Below are positions 17,501 through 25,141 of a stretch of 42,983 nucleotides of DNA, in pieces. Below the pieces are notes generated by a model that did no database searches, was not told the DNA's origin, and saw only the letters and a list, made by a program, of their open reading frames with translations. Both the position numbers and the translations under genes were made by a program. Source of the DNA: Hyphomicrobium sp. Its GTDB lineage: Bacteria > Pseudomonadota > Alphaproteobacteria > Rhizobiales > Hyphomicrobiaceae. Numbering within the stretch: position 1 is the stretch's first letter; each line of letters starts with the position of its first letter. The stretch lies in NCBI GenBank assembly GCA_024230315.1, contig JAAERO010000003.1, positions 1 through 42,983 of the forward strand, in the 5' to 3' direction.

Positions 17501-18445
17501 CCTTGGATCGATCACCGCCACGGCGATCAACATGAGTTGCGCTATGATCCACACCGCAAACAGCATGCGTATGAGACCATGCCAATGCGAGATCCTCAGA
17601 AACACGGATAGGAAGATAACAAGGCTTGCGGCCACGGCCGATTCACTAGCTGCCCGATAGACAGCATTGTCCTCGGGACGCAACTGAAACAACTTGTGAA
17701 AGAACCCGAAATCGACGCACAGGTAGGCAAGCGCACACCAAGCGACGAGCGCAGCACTTGGGAAAACCGCCTTGTGGTTTGCAGCAAAGATTGCGGTCAG
17801 AAAGATTGCTAGCAGGCCCGTGAGGCCGAGCATAATGCCGTTGAATAGCTGGCGGTCGCGCGTCTTGAGCTGGTATTCGAACTGTTTCCAAAGATAGATG
17901 CGCGCAAAGCGCTGTGAGGACAACTCGGCGACGTAGGTGATTGTCTGCCCCGGCTCAAGCGTGATGCGGAAGATATCGGCGCGATAGCTCTTGATGCGCT
18001 CGGGCACGAACCCAATCGAGGGTGTAATGGCCTCGATGCGTCGTGCATCCAGGTCGGGCCACACGCCACCTGAGCCGACCACGTTATACCGCTCCGCCGT
18101 CAGCCATCGCTCGATCGGCTTGTCGGTCGGATTGCTGAGCGCAAACACAATCCAATTTGGATTGGTACCAGCTGTCGAGGCCCTAACTGACATTCGGCCC
18201 GTCACGCCGTCTGCACCGGCGGCCGTCTCAACCTGGACGCTGTCGCCGCGGCCATCGTAGAACTCGCCGAGTGTCGTGATCTCGATGTGCTCCTCATCGG
18301 GCGAAACAACGATGGGTTTCAAGGCGAGGGCACGCCCGGGCAGCAGTGCGAACAAGAAGACGGCGATCAAAAGTGTGAGCAGGCCTGTGCGGCCGTTGAA
18401 GCAACGGTTGTTATCTCGATCTACCAGCTCGCCCGGGTGCATCAT
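14531..18445 (-). CDS. Membrane GGDEF/EAL protein with proline-rich tail
   Basis: A 1304-residue cyclic-di-GMP-related protein. It has a signal or anchor helix (residues 20-42), a periplasmic domain (43-190, resembling 7TMR sensor domains) and about seven membrane helices (200-400). A PAS domain (about 415-535) and a GGDEF domain (545-705) follow, then an EAL domain (715-970). The GGDEF site is degenerate: GGDQF (624-628) replaces GGDEF, and the usual 'ND..G' reads NVSFG (591-595), so cyclase activity is doubtful. The EAL domain keeps EALVRW (752-757), DDFGTG (876-881), KID and AEGVE, so phosphodiesterase activity is likely. Residues 977-1304 are a Pro/Ala/Lys-rich tail without a domain I know. 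The start overlaps the GNAT stop by 3-4 bases. Confidence 0.93.
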   Translation of the reverse strand: MMHPGELVDRDNNRCFNGRTGLLTLLIAVFLFALLPGRALALKPIVVSPDEEHIEITTLGEFYDGRGDSVQVETAAGADGVTGRMSVRASTAGTNPNWIVFALSNPTDKPIERWLTAERYNVVGSGGVWPDLDARRIEAITPSIGFVPERIKSYRADIFRITLEPGQTITYVAELSSQRFARIYLWKQFEYQLKTRDRQLFNGIMLGLTGLLAIFLTAIFAANHKAVFPSAALVAWCALAYLCVDFGFFHKLFQLRPEDNAVYRAASESAVAASLVIFLSVFLRISHWHGLIRMLFAVWIIAQLMLIAVAVIDPRLASTFARMSFLAIGVVGAAFTLFLALRGQDRALSLIPTWILFLIWIFGTAMVLTGRLSGDVVVSSLVAGFVLILVLIGFTVTQFAFRSLEPLYGAAPGELQIRALALEGAGSAVWEWNVRRDEIKVSSSIESFLGLRAGELSTNVDQFIKHLHPTDRERFRLILWSIRERAGARIRTDFKMRHADNSYRWFELEAASIPSSDQRSLRCVGLMRDVTDAKRAHERLLHDAVHDSLTSLPNRELLLDRLKVAVMRAESEDKVRPSLFFIDIDKFKSVNVSFGLVVGDSLLLTVARRLQRHLGAHDTLARVGGDQFAILLVAQKNPGELASLAERVRRSLRAPIKIAGQEIVLTGSVGLAVYDGEEPNHLDLFKEAEIAMYRAKRGGADRIEIFRPEMRGDRDDRVALESDLRKALEKNQIKVLYQPIIYLPTEELAGFEALVRWEHPKKGLMNPADFIPVAEESDLIVRLGSYVLLQAAHEAARWQRELPRDEHPLFVSVNISSRQIFRQNLIQEIRHILGRNIVPKGSLRLEVTESLVMENPEQATEILECLRGAGAELALDDFGTGYSSLAYLHRFPFDTIKIDRALVQSSGSGNGAGYAIVRSMVALAHELEKKVVAEGVETSEDVGFLRSIGCHYAQGFYYGEPMSDREVTQLLKMVRTAEHKMRPRGLFRAKPKSKPKQKPKKVAKAPSKQGPVAALPPPRPNGKQARPPPIAGDTVPRIPPPSRAIPYIPPTAAGSTRKSPNAPQDRTVRPLSRPASSPPVQRIATPVPPIPLAAPISPLPQQSTAKPPAGVGNVKGMGKAPPIPPVPPPPQAAAKSNGPAPAPSGSAGPPANKGGPPSLPPAPPVAGASAPRSPPPPMPPTVPALQSKGVGAPLAPEDAAIPEPDVLAAALRQPPEAAPASKSAVAAPTQMAQPNEPTRPTPPSPSNSSAPNFTGLSPQMAASLAKLAGVPWPPKHDGSSKKDEEPKEESVVAAPTGSKGMLPK

Positions 18446-19059
18446 CGACGCATCGCCTCGGGAACCTCGCGAGAGAGCACGAAGTCCTCAGCGAGGAGAG
18501 CGAAGAGTATGTGGTCCTCCCAAACGCCGTTGATCTTCAAAAGGCCGCGCGCGAACCCCTCGCGCCGAAAGCTGTTGCGCTCCAGTACGCGGATAGAGGT
18601 TGCGTTCGATGGCATCGTCGCCGCCTCGAGCCGGTGCAGATGCAGATCGTTGAACGCTAAATTCGCGACAGTCTGGACGGCTCGCGTCATGTATCCGCGT
18701 TTGATGTAGGGCAGTCCCAGCCAATAACCGAGCACAGCGGCCTGCGTGACACCGCGGCGAACGTTCGACAGTGTGACGCCGCCAACGAGTTCGTCATCTG
18801 TTTCGTCGATGATCAGAAACGCATAACCCACATCCTCGCGGGCCTCGCGCTGATAGTGACGGACTCGGCGGCGGTAGGCACCGCGCGTCAGCTCATGGCG
18901 CCGCCAACTGGGCTCCCACGGTGTCAGATGCTCGCGGCTACGCGCCATGAGTTCAGCCCAGGGACCATAGTCGCTCATTGCCGGCGCGCGCAGCAGCATG
19001 CCGCGCCCGCGCACCGCCTGTGCGCCGTCCAGCCCTATGCTCGACCTCAGGAATGCCAT
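18442..19059 (-). CDS. GNAT N-acetyltransferase, RimJ/RimL-like
   Basis: A 205-residue GNAT-fold acetyltransferase of the RimJ/RimL group, which acetylates protein N-termini or small amines using acetyl-CoA. Visible parts are 'FLIIDETDDELVGGVTLSNV' strands, 'AVLGYWLGLPYIKRGYMTRAV' (acetyl-CoA loop region) and 'LHRLEAATMPSNATSIRVLERN', the typical RimJ C-terminal motif. The substrate cannot be told. It starts 18 bases after the M16 peptidase stop with GGGGGAG before the ATG. Its TGA overlaps the start of the GGDEF/EAL gene, indicating one transcript. Confidence 0.9.
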   Translation of the reverse strand: MAFLRSSIGLDGAQAVRGRGMLLRAPAMSDYGPWAELMARSREHLTPWEPSWRRHELTRGAYRRRVRHYQREAREDVGYAFLIIDETDDELVGGVTLSNVRRGVTQAAVLGYWLGLPYIKRGYMTRAVQTVANLAFNDLHLHRLEAATMPSNATSIRVLERNSFRREGFARGLLKINGVWEDHILFALLAEDFVLSREVPEAMRR

Positions 19060-19077
19060 TCATGCTCCCCCGGAGGG

Positions 19078-20343
19078 CTAAAATCCCGCAACGCCTTCTG
19101 CATGGCGCGCATGTTTCTGCGATTTGCGGCCACTGCCAACGACCGCAATAGAGGGCACGCTTGCTGCAATCTGTGCCGCGAAATCACGTGCAAGTTCGGG
19201 CGTTACGTCATCCACCTTATGCATAAGCTCGCCGGTCGAAAGAATACGGTCATAGCTCAATAGGTGACGCGCCATTTGATCGGCGCGAGTAGAACAGCTT
19301 TCCAGAGCCATCAGGAGACCAGCTTTGAGTTGCGCCTTAGCGCGCAGAATTTCCGCGTCGCTCGGCACCTTATCGGCAGCCCGTTTCATCTCGGTTGCAA
19401 CCACATCAATGAGCTCGATCATCATGTCTGCTCCCGTCGCTGCATGAATCCCGAGCAGTCCCGCATCCTTGAGCCCCCACGCCGTGGAGTAGATCGAATA
19501 ACAAAGGCCGCGCTTCTCGCGGACCTCTTGAAAAAGACGGGAGGACATGCCGCCCCCGAACAGGCCGGAAAATACTTGGGCGGTAAAAAACGCATCCTCC
19601 CGGTAGGACGGACCCGAAAAGCCGATCAGTAGATGGCTCTGCTCGAAGGGCTTTTTCGACGTGCGCGTTCCGCCCACGTAATTGATTGGCCCATCGCCCC
19701 TTATATTGCCGCCAGTGAGCCCCCCGAATAGGGCCTCAGCGTGGCGGACGAAGGGCTTATGCTCGACCGCTCCAGCAGCGGAAATCACCATGTTTTCCGC
19801 AACATAGTGAGTTGTAAGAAATCTCTCAAGATCAACGGCAGTGAAGCTCCTGACGCTGTCGGGTGTACCCAAGATAGGGCGGCCCACGGGTTGCTGGGGA
19901 AAGGCTGCATCATGCAAGAGATCGTAGGCGAGGTCGTCGGGGCTATCGCGCGTTGCAGCAATCTCTTGGAGAATGACATGCCGCTCTCCTTCCAGCTCGG
20001 AGGCCCCAAAGGCCGAGTTGAGCAGAATGTCGGCGATGAGCCCGAGTGCGATGCCCTCATCACCTTTCAGGACGCGCGCGTAGTAGGCCGTCGACTCTAG
20101 GCTCGTGGCGGCATTCAGCTCACCGCCGACGCTTTCGATTTCTTCGGCTATTTGTTGGGCGCTTCGGTGCTGCGTACCCTTGAAGGCCATGTGCTCGAGG
20201 AAATGCGAAATTCCATGCTCGCGCTCAATCTCGTGGCGGGCTCCAGCAGCAACCCACACACCCAGCGACACCGTCTCCAAATGGGGCATGGTTTGGGTGG
20301 CGACCCTTAAGCCGTTGGAAAGAGTCGATACTTCTGGCGTCAT
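19078..20343 (-). CDS. M16 family zinc peptidase (processing-peptidase-like)
   Basis: A 421-residue zinc metallopeptidase of family M16B, related to the mitochondrial processing peptidase beta subunit and PqqL-like enzymes. The inverted zinc motif HxxEH is intact at 47-51 in 'GISHFLEHMAFKGT', and the distal glutamate lies in 'LEGERHVILQEI'. The C-terminal half carries 'YSIYSTAW' and the second M16 fold. It is the active type of subunit, with no inactive partner gene next to it. Its start overlaps the thrC stop by four bases, a pairing (thrC-M16) common in alphaproteobacteria. Confidence 0.94.
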   Translation of the reverse strand: MTPEVSTLSNGLRVATQTMPHLETVSLGVWVAAGARHEIEREHGISHFLEHMAFKGTQHRSAQQIAEEIESVGGELNAATSLESTAYYARVLKGDEGIALGLIADILLNSAFGASELEGERHVILQEIAATRDSPDDLAYDLLHDAAFPQQPVGRPILGTPDSVRSFTAVDLERFLTTHYVAENMVISAAGAVEHKPFVRHAEALFGGLTGGNIRGDGPINYVGGTRTSKKPFEQSHLLIGFSGPSYREDAFFTAQVFSGLFGGGMSSRLFQEVREKRGLCYSIYSTAWGLKDAGLLGIHAATGADMMIELIDVVATEMKRAADKVPSDAEILRAKAQLKAGLLMALESCSTRADQMARHLLSYDRILSTGELMHKVDDVTPELARDFAAQIAASVPSIAVVGSGRKSQKHARHAEGVAGF

Positions 20344-21746
20344 CCGCGCTCCTTGATCGTTGCATGGGTCCGCGCCTCAACATGGCGCTCGATCGCAACG
20401 AGGTCATTGTCGATTGTTTCGAACCGTTCCTTATCCGCAAGAAGGCCCGCCAGCCGTTCCGGCAGCGCGGGACGCTTACCCGTAATCTCTTGCATGGCGT
20501 CAGGGAACTTGGCTGGGCTCGCCGTCGATAAAACGACTTGTGGCGCCTCTCCTTTGAGCACCCTCTCCGCAGCGACCACACCGCAAGCGGTATGGGGATC
20601 GACCAAGTAGTCGTGTTCGGCCTTAAGGCGGCGGATGACGCCGGCCACATCGTCCTCGCTGGCGGCGGCTGCCACGAAGTCCTTGCGCATCACGTCCTCT
20701 AGCGGGCCGAGCTCAAAACGGTGCGTTTCACGGAGCGACCCCATCATGTCGCGGATCAGTTCTGCGTCGCGGCCTGAGGCCTCGAACAGATAGCGCTCGA
20801 AGTTGGAAGAGATCTGAATGTCCATCGATGGCGAAGCGGTAGCGATGACGTCGCGCATCTCATATGCGCCCGTCGCAAGCGTACGCGGTAGGATATCGTT
20901 GACGTTGGACGCGATCGCAAGCTGCGCGATCGGAAGTCCCATGCGTTTGGCCACATAACCCGCGAAAATATCGCCGAAATTTCCAGTTGGCACAGCGAAC
21001 GAAACCGGCCGGCGCGGAGCGCCGAGAGCGACTGCGGCAACGAAGTAATACGCGACTTGCCCTGCGATGCGCGCCCAGTTGATGGAGTTTACGCCGGAAA
21101 GGCCAACGCGGTCACGAAAGGCATGATCATTGAACATGGCTTTCACGAACGCTTGGCAATCGTCAAACGTCCCGCGAACGGCCACGGCGTGTACATTGGC
21201 ATCCTTAGGCGTCGTCATCATGCGCCGCTGCACATCGGACACCAGTCCTTCGGGGAACAGGATCACAACATCTACGCGCCGAGAACCGCGGAACGCTTCG
21301 ATGGCCGCCCCACCGGTATCACCGGACGTCGCGCCAATGATCGTGACGCGCTGGCCGCGTTTGGCGAGTACGTGATCCATGAGACACGCAAGCAGCTGCA
21401 TCGCTACGTCTTTGAAGGCGAGCGTTGGGCCATGGAAGAGTTCCAAAACCCACCGATTCTCATCGATCTGCGTAAGTGGCGTCACGTCCGCGTCGTCAAA
21501 GCGCGCGTACGCGTCCCTCGCCATCTGCGTCAGGTCAGCTCGCGAAATCGCACTACCCACGAAGGGCAAGACCACCTCGACAGCCACATCTGCAAACGAT
21601 TTGCCTGCAAACGATCCGATCGTCTCCGGTGAGAGGACAGGCCATGTCTCTGGCACAAAGAGGCCGCCGTCGCGCGCCAGTCCTGCCAGCAGCACGTCCT
21701 CAAAGCCGAGCGGCGGTGCTTCACCTCTGGTCGAGATGTAGTTCAA
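20340..21746 (-). CDS. thrC: Threonine synthase
   Basis: PLP enzyme converting O-phosphohomoserine to threonine. The TTG at 21744-21746 gives a 468-residue protein beginning 'NYISTRGEAPPLGFEDVLL' after the initiator, which is exactly where the family begins. The open frame also extends to a GTG at 21794, adding 16 residues with no family match. The PLP lysine is in 'FHGPTLAFKDVAMQ', the phosphate-binding motif is 'TSGDTGGAAIEA', and 'AVPTGNFGDIFAGY' is typical of this long ThrC form. It supplies the step after the ThrB encoded at 10788. It is coupled to the M16 peptidase by a 4-base overlap. Confidence 0.95.
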   Translation of the reverse strand: MNYISTRGEAPPLGFEDVLLAGLARDGGLFVPETWPVLSPETIGSFAGKSFADVAVEVVLPFVGSAISRADLTQMARDAYARFDDADVTPLTQIDENRWVLELFHGPTLAFKDVAMQLLACLMDHVLAKRGQRVTIIGATSGDTGGAAIEAFRGSRRVDVVILFPEGLVSDVQRRMMTTPKDANVHAVAVRGTFDDCQAFVKAMFNDHAFRDRVGLSGVNSINWARIAGQVAYYFVAAVALGAPRRPVSFAVPTGNFGDIFAGYVAKRMGLPIAQLAIASNVNDILPRTLATGAYEMRDVIATASPSMDIQISSNFERYLFEASGRDAELIRDMMGSLRETHRFELGPLEDVMRKDFVAAAASEDDVAGVIRRLKAEHDYLVDPHTACGVVAAERVLKGEAPQVVLSTASPAKFPDAMQEITGKRPALPERLAGLLADKERFETIDNDLVAIERHVEARTHATIKERG

Positions 21747-21900
21747 ACGTCTTGGTCTCGTTTCCCAGAAAGACTCGAATGTTTGGCCCGGCACCCTAGA
21801 GTAAGATCGTTCTTGATGGAATCACTCAGCCTTCGCCCGGGAGGTCTGAAAACAAACAAGCTTGCACACAATGCCCCCAGCCAATCGAATAGATCGGCCG

Positions 21901-22644
21901 TCAAGCGTCAGGGTGGCGCCAACGCGATACGGCATAGGCCGCAAAGACGGCGATCAGCGCCCCGGCCAGCCCGTACCAGGTGATGGCGTACTCCAGATGA
22001 CGATTGGGCAGCTCGAGCCGGGTGACGCCCCCCTTTGGCCAAGCACCAGATACGCGGGATTCGGCCTCCGCATCGATGAAGAATGGAATGAGCCGCGGTG
22101 TCTCTTGGCCAAAGACGGACACGGCCATTCCGTCGAGATCGCGCCAGTGCCATATGTTGTCCGCCACGTTGTTTTCCGGCGTGAATGTGCGTGGCTTTTC
22201 AGAACCGCGCACGAGACCAACGATTTCCACTTCGCCTGCGACCTGGCCGGCATCACGTTTAGCGGAATCTCTGAGTTCTGAGGGAACAAAGCCGCGATTG
22301 ACGAAAACGATGCTCCCGTCGGATCGCTTCAGCGGAGTGAAGATGTGATAGCCAGGACCATATTTTGAATCGAAGTCAAACAAATGCCGTTCCTTGTCGT
22401 GCAGGAACTGCCCCCAGATCTTAACCCGTAAATACTCGACGTCCGCGCCAGCACGTTTCGATTGCTCAGCGCGCGTCACGACGACCGGATCACCATGCGC
22501 ACGTTGCGAAATGTCGGCGAGCAACCCCTGCTTCCATGCCAGGCGTTGCATCTGCCAAGTGCCAAGAGCAATCAGAATCGCAAGGCCCGCCACCGCCATG
22601 ATGGCTGGCCAGAGAAGGCCTTTAGATTTGAGCGTCGTTAGCAT
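21901..22644 (-). CDS. SURF1 family cytochrome oxidase assembly protein
   Basis: SURF1 (Shy1) proteins help insert heme A into the aa3 oxidase. The product has two membrane helices, residues 10-27 ('LLWPAIMAVAGLAILIAL') and near the C-terminus ('YAITWYGLAGALIAVFAAYA'), around a periplasmic domain. Family motifs are 'GTWQMQRLAWK', 'GYHIFTPLKRSDG' and 'FVNRGFVP'. I use the ATG at 22642-22644; five extra residues are possible from the ATG at 22659. It sits at the end of the cox block after the DUF983 gene, as usual for Hyphomicrobiales. Confidence 0.94.
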   Translation of the reverse strand: MLTTLKSKGLLWPAIMAVAGLAILIALGTWQMQRLAWKQGLLADISQRAHGDPVVVTRAEQSKRAGADVEYLRVKIWGQFLHDKERHLFDFDSKYGPGYHIFTPLKRSDGSIVFVNRGFVPSELRDSAKRDAGQVAGEVEIVGLVRGSEKPRTFTPENNVADNIWHWRDLDGMAVSVFGQETPRLIPFFIDAEAESRVSGAWPKGGVTRLELPNRHLEYAITWYGLAGALIAVFAAYAVSRWRHPDA

Positions 22645-22671
22645 CGTGATGCAGTGCACGTCCTGGGCGCA

Positions 22672-23047
22672 TTACTTCTGGGCAAGACGACCCTCCTCAG
22701 CCTTGTGCTTGAACTGGAGCGTGATCAGCAGTGCTTTGAGGAGGCCGGAGAAGGCCGACAGTAAACAGGGGTGTGAGAGCCCCCCAAAGCACCACATGCA
22801 CCCAAACGGCGGGCTCATAGGTGAACTCCACGTAAAGCGCCAAGCCCAGAACAAGGAAACCGAGAATAAAGATCGCAAAGACGGCCGGTCCGTCGCCAGT
22901 ATCGATGAAGCGATAGCTCAGGCCGCAACTTTCGCAATCGTCACGCAGCTCCAGCACGTTCTTGAACAGCCGCCCCTTGCCGCACCGCGGACATCGCGCA
23001 AGCAGTACCGCAGAGATTCGTGAATTGGCAGTCGACTGAGTAGACAA
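22672..23047 (-). pseudogene. DUF983 protein with a 3' frameshift
   Basis: DUF983 proteins are small membrane proteins found in cox operons; their exact role is unknown. The main frame has two CxxC pairs, 'CPRCGKGRLF' and 'CESCGL', then 'GDGPAVFAIFILGFLVLG' and a second membrane helix. At about 22738-22744 the frame shifts. The main frame then reads nonsense to a stop at 22697-22699, whereas the +1 frame carries the family's normal C-terminus ('LLKALLITLQFKHKAEEGRL') to a TAA at 22672. Removing one base from the GAGGAGG run restores the expected 'GLLRPLKALL'. The start is probably the TTG at 23047, with GGGAG just upstream; a GTG at 23107 is also open. The shift could be a sequencing error. 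If real, the last third is altered. Confidence 0.8.
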
Positions 23048-23158
23048 TTCGCGCTCCCAGATCCGCTCCTGCGTCGTGAGATGTGGGCGGACCAGCACTG
23101 GCAGCACTTACCACAGCGCCACCGCGAGCGATAGGCGTGGCCGTTCCCCGAATACGAC

Positions 23159-23184
23159 GTGGGGCGGTCCGATGGCCGCCCCAC
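23159..23184 (-). terminator. Hairpin downstream of coxC
   Basis: GTGGGGCGG and CCGCCCCAC form a perfect 9-bp stem around an 8-base loop, about 40 bases after the coxC stop. There is no T-run. It may attenuate transcription or stabilise the end of the cox message before the DUF983 and SURF1 genes. Confidence 0.55.
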
Positions 23185-23222
23185 TGTTGACTGCCTCCGA
23201 TCGCTGGAAGGGCTGCGTCTGT

Positions 23223-24185
23223 TTAGTGCGTGCCAATGCCGCCCGGGTTGGCCCCTGCGCCCCAAACGTAGATGCAGGCGAATAGGAACAACCACACAAC
23301 GTCGACAAAGTGCCAGTACCAGGCTGCCGCTTCGAAGCCGAAGTGTCCCTTCGGCGTGAAATGGCCCCACAGCGCACGAATGAGGCACACAAGTAGGAAT
23401 ATTGTGCCGATAATAACGTGTACACCGTGGAAGCCCGTCGCCATGAAGAACGTCGAACCGTAGATGTGGCCGGCGTAGCTGAAGGCGGCGTGCATGTACT
23501 CATAGGCCTGGAAGCCCGTGAAGGTGAGGCCAAGAATAACGGTCAGGATGAGGCCAAGCACGAGACCGCGACGGTCATCCTTCAAGAGCGCGTAGTGCGC
23601 CCACGTTGCAGTGACGCCCGACGTCAACAAGATGAGAGTGTTGAGTAAGGGAATACCCCACGGATCGAACGTATGCTGGAACACACCCGGCGTGGCATCG
23701 CCGTTCGCGGGGATGGTGACGCCTGTGCCATCGGCGACCGCCGGCGGCCAATGACCACCTGTCAGATGGTCGCGCGTGACCATACCGACAACGTCATCCG
23801 TGTTGAGTAGGTCGTTAATACCTCCAGGGAACAGCGACGCATCGAAGTACGCCCAGAACCAGGCGACGAAGAACATGACCTCGGATGCGATAAAGAGGAT
23901 CATCCCGTAGCGGAAGTGCAGTTGCACAACAGGGGTATGATCGCCGGCATTCGCTTCACGAATGACGTCACGCCACCAGAAGAAGGCACTCAGCGCCACG
24001 CCGGCAAAACCGGCAACAAAGAACCAAGGCCCGTCCACGCCGAACAGACCGGGACCGCCACCCAAGGTGCGCATCCAGATAATAAGGCCAATGGCCATCG
24101 CCAGCGCCGAAATCGAGGCGGTGACCGGCCATGGGCTCGGATTGACGATATGAAAATCGTGCTCTTTTACGTGCGTCGCGGCCAT
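23223..24185 (-). CDS. coxC: Cytochrome c oxidase subunit III
   Basis: Subunit III of the aa3-type oxidase, a seven-helix membrane protein that stabilises the complex. The ATG at 24183-24185 gives 320 residues starting 'MAATHVKEHDFHIVNPSPWP', the usual N-terminus. Conserved parts include 'LHFRYGMILFIASEVMFF' with the buried Glu, 'HTFDPWGIPLLNTLILL', 'FFMATGFHGVHVIIGTIFLL' and 'WYWHFVDVVWLFLF' near the end. The open frame continues upstream to 24248 without family support. It is the last structural oxidase gene in the block. Confidence 0.97.
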   Translation of the reverse strand: MAATHVKEHDFHIVNPSPWPVTASISALAMAIGLIIWMRTLGGGPGLFGVDGPWFFVAGFAGVALSAFFWWRDVIREANAGDHTPVVQLHFRYGMILFIASEVMFFVAWFWAYFDASLFPGGINDLLNTDDVVGMVTRDHLTGGHWPPAVADGTGVTIPANGDATPGVFQHTFDPWGIPLLNTLILLTSGVTATWAHYALLKDDRRGLVLGLILTVILGLTFTGFQAYEYMHAAFSYAGHIYGSTFFMATGFHGVHVIIGTIFLLVCLIRALWGHFTPKGHFGFEAAAWYWHFVDVVWLFLFACIYVWGAGANPGGIGTH

Positions 24186-24318
24186 AGTCTTCTCCAGTAG
24201 CCCCCGTTCGGTGTTCCCAATCGATCCACTACGCCTTCGCGTTGCCACTGCTCATGGCGGGCGCTCCGGCCAGTTTTTCTTCTCTTACGCGTCTAGCGTC
24301 TTTCTCGGTCCTCATGGC

Positions 24319-24933
24319 TCAACTATCAGAACGTGTAACGCTAGACGAATTCTGTCCCGTGTTCTGCACTGGCTCATCTTTCCGATAGAAGGTGTAGGAG
24401 AGCGTCAGCTCTGACAGGTAACTCGCGTCCGAATCGTCGACGATCGCAGGATCGACAAAGAACGAAACGGGCATGTCAACGGTCTGCCCAGGCTCGAGCG
24501 TTTGCTCGGTAAAGCAGAAGCACTCAATCTTGTTGAAGTGAATACCGGCCGCCTCGGGCGTTACATTGAACACGGCAGTCCCCGTCAACGGCTCATCGGA
24601 CGTGTTGGTGGCGCGGTAGAAGGCGAGCACGGTCTCGCCGATCTTGACGTCCATGGTCCGCTTCACCGGCTCGAATCGCCAAGCGAGATCCTGTGCAACG
24701 TTGGCGTCGAAGTGCATGGTGATCGCACGGTCCAGCACGACATCTGAAGACTTCTCGGCCTTTTGTGTGGTGCCCGCGTAACCGGTCACCTGGCAGTAGA
24801 GGCGGTACAGCGGCACGGCGGCGAACGATAGGCCAACCATCGACACCACGACGAAGGCGCACGTCACAGCAACGTTGCGATGGCGCCTTGCCACCGTACC
24901 GTTCTGTTCTGCTCTGCCCGGCGGCACCGTCAT
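24319..24933 (-). CDS. ctaG: Cytochrome c oxidase assembly protein CtaG (Cox11)
   Basis: Cox11-type copper chaperone that delivers copper to the CuB site of subunit I. The 204-residue protein has one N-terminal membrane helix ('VAVTCAFVVVSMVGLSFAAV') followed by 'PLYRLYCQVTGYAGT'. A periplasmic Ig-like domain carries the copper-binding motif ECFCFTEQ (Cys138, Cys140). All key residues are present. It sits between coxF and coxC, the standard alphaproteobacterial position. Confidence 0.96.
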   Translation of the reverse strand: MTVPPGRAEQNGTVARRHRNVAVTCAFVVVSMVGLSFAAVPLYRLYCQVTGYAGTTQKAEKSSDVVLDRAITMHFDANVAQDLAWRFEPVKRTMDVKIGETVLAFYRATNTSDEPLTGTAVFNVTPEAAGIHFNKIECFCFTEQTLEPGQTVDMPVSFFVDPAIVDDSDASYLSELTLSYTFYRKDEPVQNTGQNSSSVTRSDS

Positions 24934-24964
24934 GACGCTTTCCTTCTCATTCTCATTCAGCCCA

Positions 24965-25117
24965 TTACAAAGGCCGGTTTCCTACGTCGCCACCCAGATG
25001 AACGATGGTCGCGAGGTAGAACAACACTGCCATTACGCCCAGCGCTAGCGCGATGACCAGGGAGCGCATACGTTGGCGCTTCTGTCGCTCCTGTTCCTCG
25101 TCGCTGTTCGGGCTCAT
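24965..25117 (-). CDS. Small CoxF-like membrane protein
   Basis: A 50-residue gene that is easy to miss. The ATG is at 25115-25117 and the TAA at 24965-24967. A charged N-terminus ('SPNSDEEQERQKRQRMR') is followed by one membrane helix ('SLVIALALGVMAVLFYLATIV') and the C-terminus 'NRPL'. Size, topology, the final motif and the place between ctaB and ctaG match the small CoxF protein annotated in rhizobial cox operons. Its role is presumed to be in oxidase assembly, without direct proof. No strong ribosome site is seen. Confidence 0.8.
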   Translation of the reverse strand: MSPNSDEEQERQKRQRMRSLVIALALGVMAVLFYLATIVHLGGDVGNRPL

Positions 25118-25141
25118 AACCAATGCCACTTGCAGACCACC

